Shown here: positions 37,581-38,430 of the stretch, in pieces | Layout: the number at the start of each line of letters is the position of its first letter | Position numbering within the stretch: the stretch's first letter is position 1 | Assembly: GCA_900316995.1 (NCBI GenBank) | Contig: ONEZ01000019.1 | Location: 1-38,430 of the forward strand | Origin: an uncultured Bacteroidales bacterium | GTDB lineage: Bacteria; Bacteroidota; Bacteroidia; Bacteroidales; Paludibacteraceae | Length of the DNA: 38,430 nt | Reading direction: 5' to 3' | Made by a program: the position numbers and the translations under genes | The notes under the pieces: generated by a model | What the model saw: the letters and a program-made list of their open reading frames with translations, nothing else | Told to the model about the DNA's origin: nothing | The model's database searches: none

Positions 37581-38430
37581 TGAAGAGACTTTTTTACACA
37601 ATAATCTTATTTACAGTCATGGCAGCCTACGCCAGCGCAGAGGCAGACCTTTCAGGCGGATACAAAGCGCCCCCGGTCAACCTGCACAAATACAGCGTTG
37701 GGCATACAAGGAGCGCAGAGCTGCCATCCAAATATGATTCAAGGGACTATGGACTCATAACACAGTCACGCAACCAGCAGATTAGCGGTCCGTGCTGGGC
37801 CTTTGCCACCTGTGACGCCATAGAGGCCTATTTTACAAAAGTTGGGCAGTATGATGACTGGCTTGCACCGCAGGTATTCACAAACTGCCATGACGGATAT
37901 TTATGGCCTAAGACACACGGCGGTAACAGCCAGATAGCCGCAGCGATGCTGAGCCGCCTGCAAGGCCCTGTGGAGGAGGATGGCGCGCCATACGTGGCAT
38001 CTGAGACAGAGTGCCCAGACTACTCCATTGACTACGTTCCCGGCTACTCTCCAGTAACATATTTTCTACCAGAGAACGATATGGAGGCCATAAAGGAGTG
38101 TATCTATGAATATGGTGCTGTTTCAGCCGCTATGCGCTACAGCAGCGCATATTATAACCATGATACAAACACTTACTGCTATACTGGTACAGAGGAGCCT
38201 AACCACGGTATATCACTAATTGGATGGGATGACGAGGAGCAGGTCTTTATAGCAAAGTTCAACTATGGCGCCACGGCGTTTGTGAACGGCTGCATGAAAA
38301 TATCCTACAGTGACTCAAGGATTATGGAGGCGTGCAGCGCTTTCCCAGCCTTCATACCTAAAAGCGACATAGACAAGGTTTACGGATATGACCTCACAGG
38401 CATGACCCGCCATATAAGCTTTTCGTCAGC
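37580..38430 (+). CDS. Secreted papain-like cysteine protease (3' truncated by the window)
   Basis: The frame runs from ATG 37580 to the window end (283 complete codons). A signal peptide (about residues 1-20, ending AAYASA) is followed by a C1-like catalytic domain. QQISGPCWAFATCDAIEAY supplies oxyanion Gln and catalytic Cys72. PNHGISLIGWDDEEQVFIAK supplies His209. Asn228 in FNYGATAF is a possible third residue, although the usual NSWG block is altered. There is no obvious propeptide of classic papain length. The start overlaps the 7TM-HD stop codon by 1 nt. Other domains, such as a C-terminal secretion signal, may lie beyond the edge. Confidence 0.82.
   Translation, partial: MKRLFYTIILFTVMAAYASAEADLSGGYKAPPVNLHKYSVGHTRSAELPSKYDSRDYGLITQSRNQQISGPCWAFATCDAIEAYFTKVGQYDDWLAPQVFTNCHDGYLWPKTHGGNSQIAAAMLSRLQGPVEEDGAPYVASETECPDYSIDYVPGYSPVTYFLPENDMEAIKECIYEYGAVSAAMRYSSAYYNHDTNTYCYTGTEEPNHGISLIGWDDEEQVFIAKFNYGATAFVNGCMKISYSDSRIMEACSAFPAFIPKSDIDKVYGYDLTGMTRHISFSS

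Overview
The window is a chromosomal segment of a Bacteroidota bacterium, almost certainly of the order Bacteroidales. This rests on several signs: the phylum-specific promoter form (TTG, a 19-20 nt spacer, TAnnTTTG) recurs at six gene starts; Shine-Dalgarno sequences are mostly absent; a parvulin-lipoprotein-SurA-OstA block follows guaB; YceD and L32 are paired; and the long str-S10-spc-alpha supercluster has no tuf gene. Genus cannot be fixed from this sequence.

Layout. Positions 1-1046 hold the tail of an unidentified gene and RNase Z. Positions 1047-3013 are the most accessory-looking part: two tandem hairpin repeats, an AAA ATPase with a nuclease-like C-terminus, and a 339-nt spacer with a decayed FISUMP-domain fragment. 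Positions 3014-10185 (+) form a tight block: guaB, a large parvulin-type isomerase, a lipoprotein, SurA and an OstA/LptA-like protein. The last four start 1 nt after, or overlap, the gene before. Positions 10229-12554 (-) hold yceD and rpmF, then a previously unflagged leader region and a TrpB2-type tryptophan synthase beta gene. Positions 12630-17193 (-) hold pyrH, frr, a small Omp85-like barrel, rsgA and an orphan histidine kinase. Positions 17312-35290 (-) are one long translation supercluster, rpsL to rplQ, that also carries fusA, secY, map, infA and rpoA. It includes rpmD and rpmJ, which are short and easily missed. Positions 35478-38430 (+) hold a 7TM-HD phosphohydrolase and the start of a papain-like cysteine protease, cut by the window edge.

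The main discovery candidate lies between rpmF and trpB2 (11690-11815, minus strand). It has every part of a ribosome-mediated tryptophan attenuator. A 17-codon leader peptide (MFRVCSNSYYWWRRFTW) has a Tyr-Tyr-Trp-Trp run and a last Trp codon just before the stop. A segment overlapping that stop codon can pair over 12 bp (one 2-nt bulge) with exactly the 12-nt loop of the following hairpin. That hairpin has a perfect 9-bp stem and a U-run, so it is an intrinsic terminator. Geometry predicts that stalling at the tandem Trp codons frees the antiterminator segment, and that a ribosome reaching the stop masks it.

Other points of interest are a charged insertion of about 29 residues in ribosomal protein S3, an L36 that has lost three of four zinc ligands, a perfect 11-bp hairpin between fusA and rpsJ, structured spacers in the supercluster, and a pyrH promoter whose -33 box is embedded in the U-run of the rplQ terminator.
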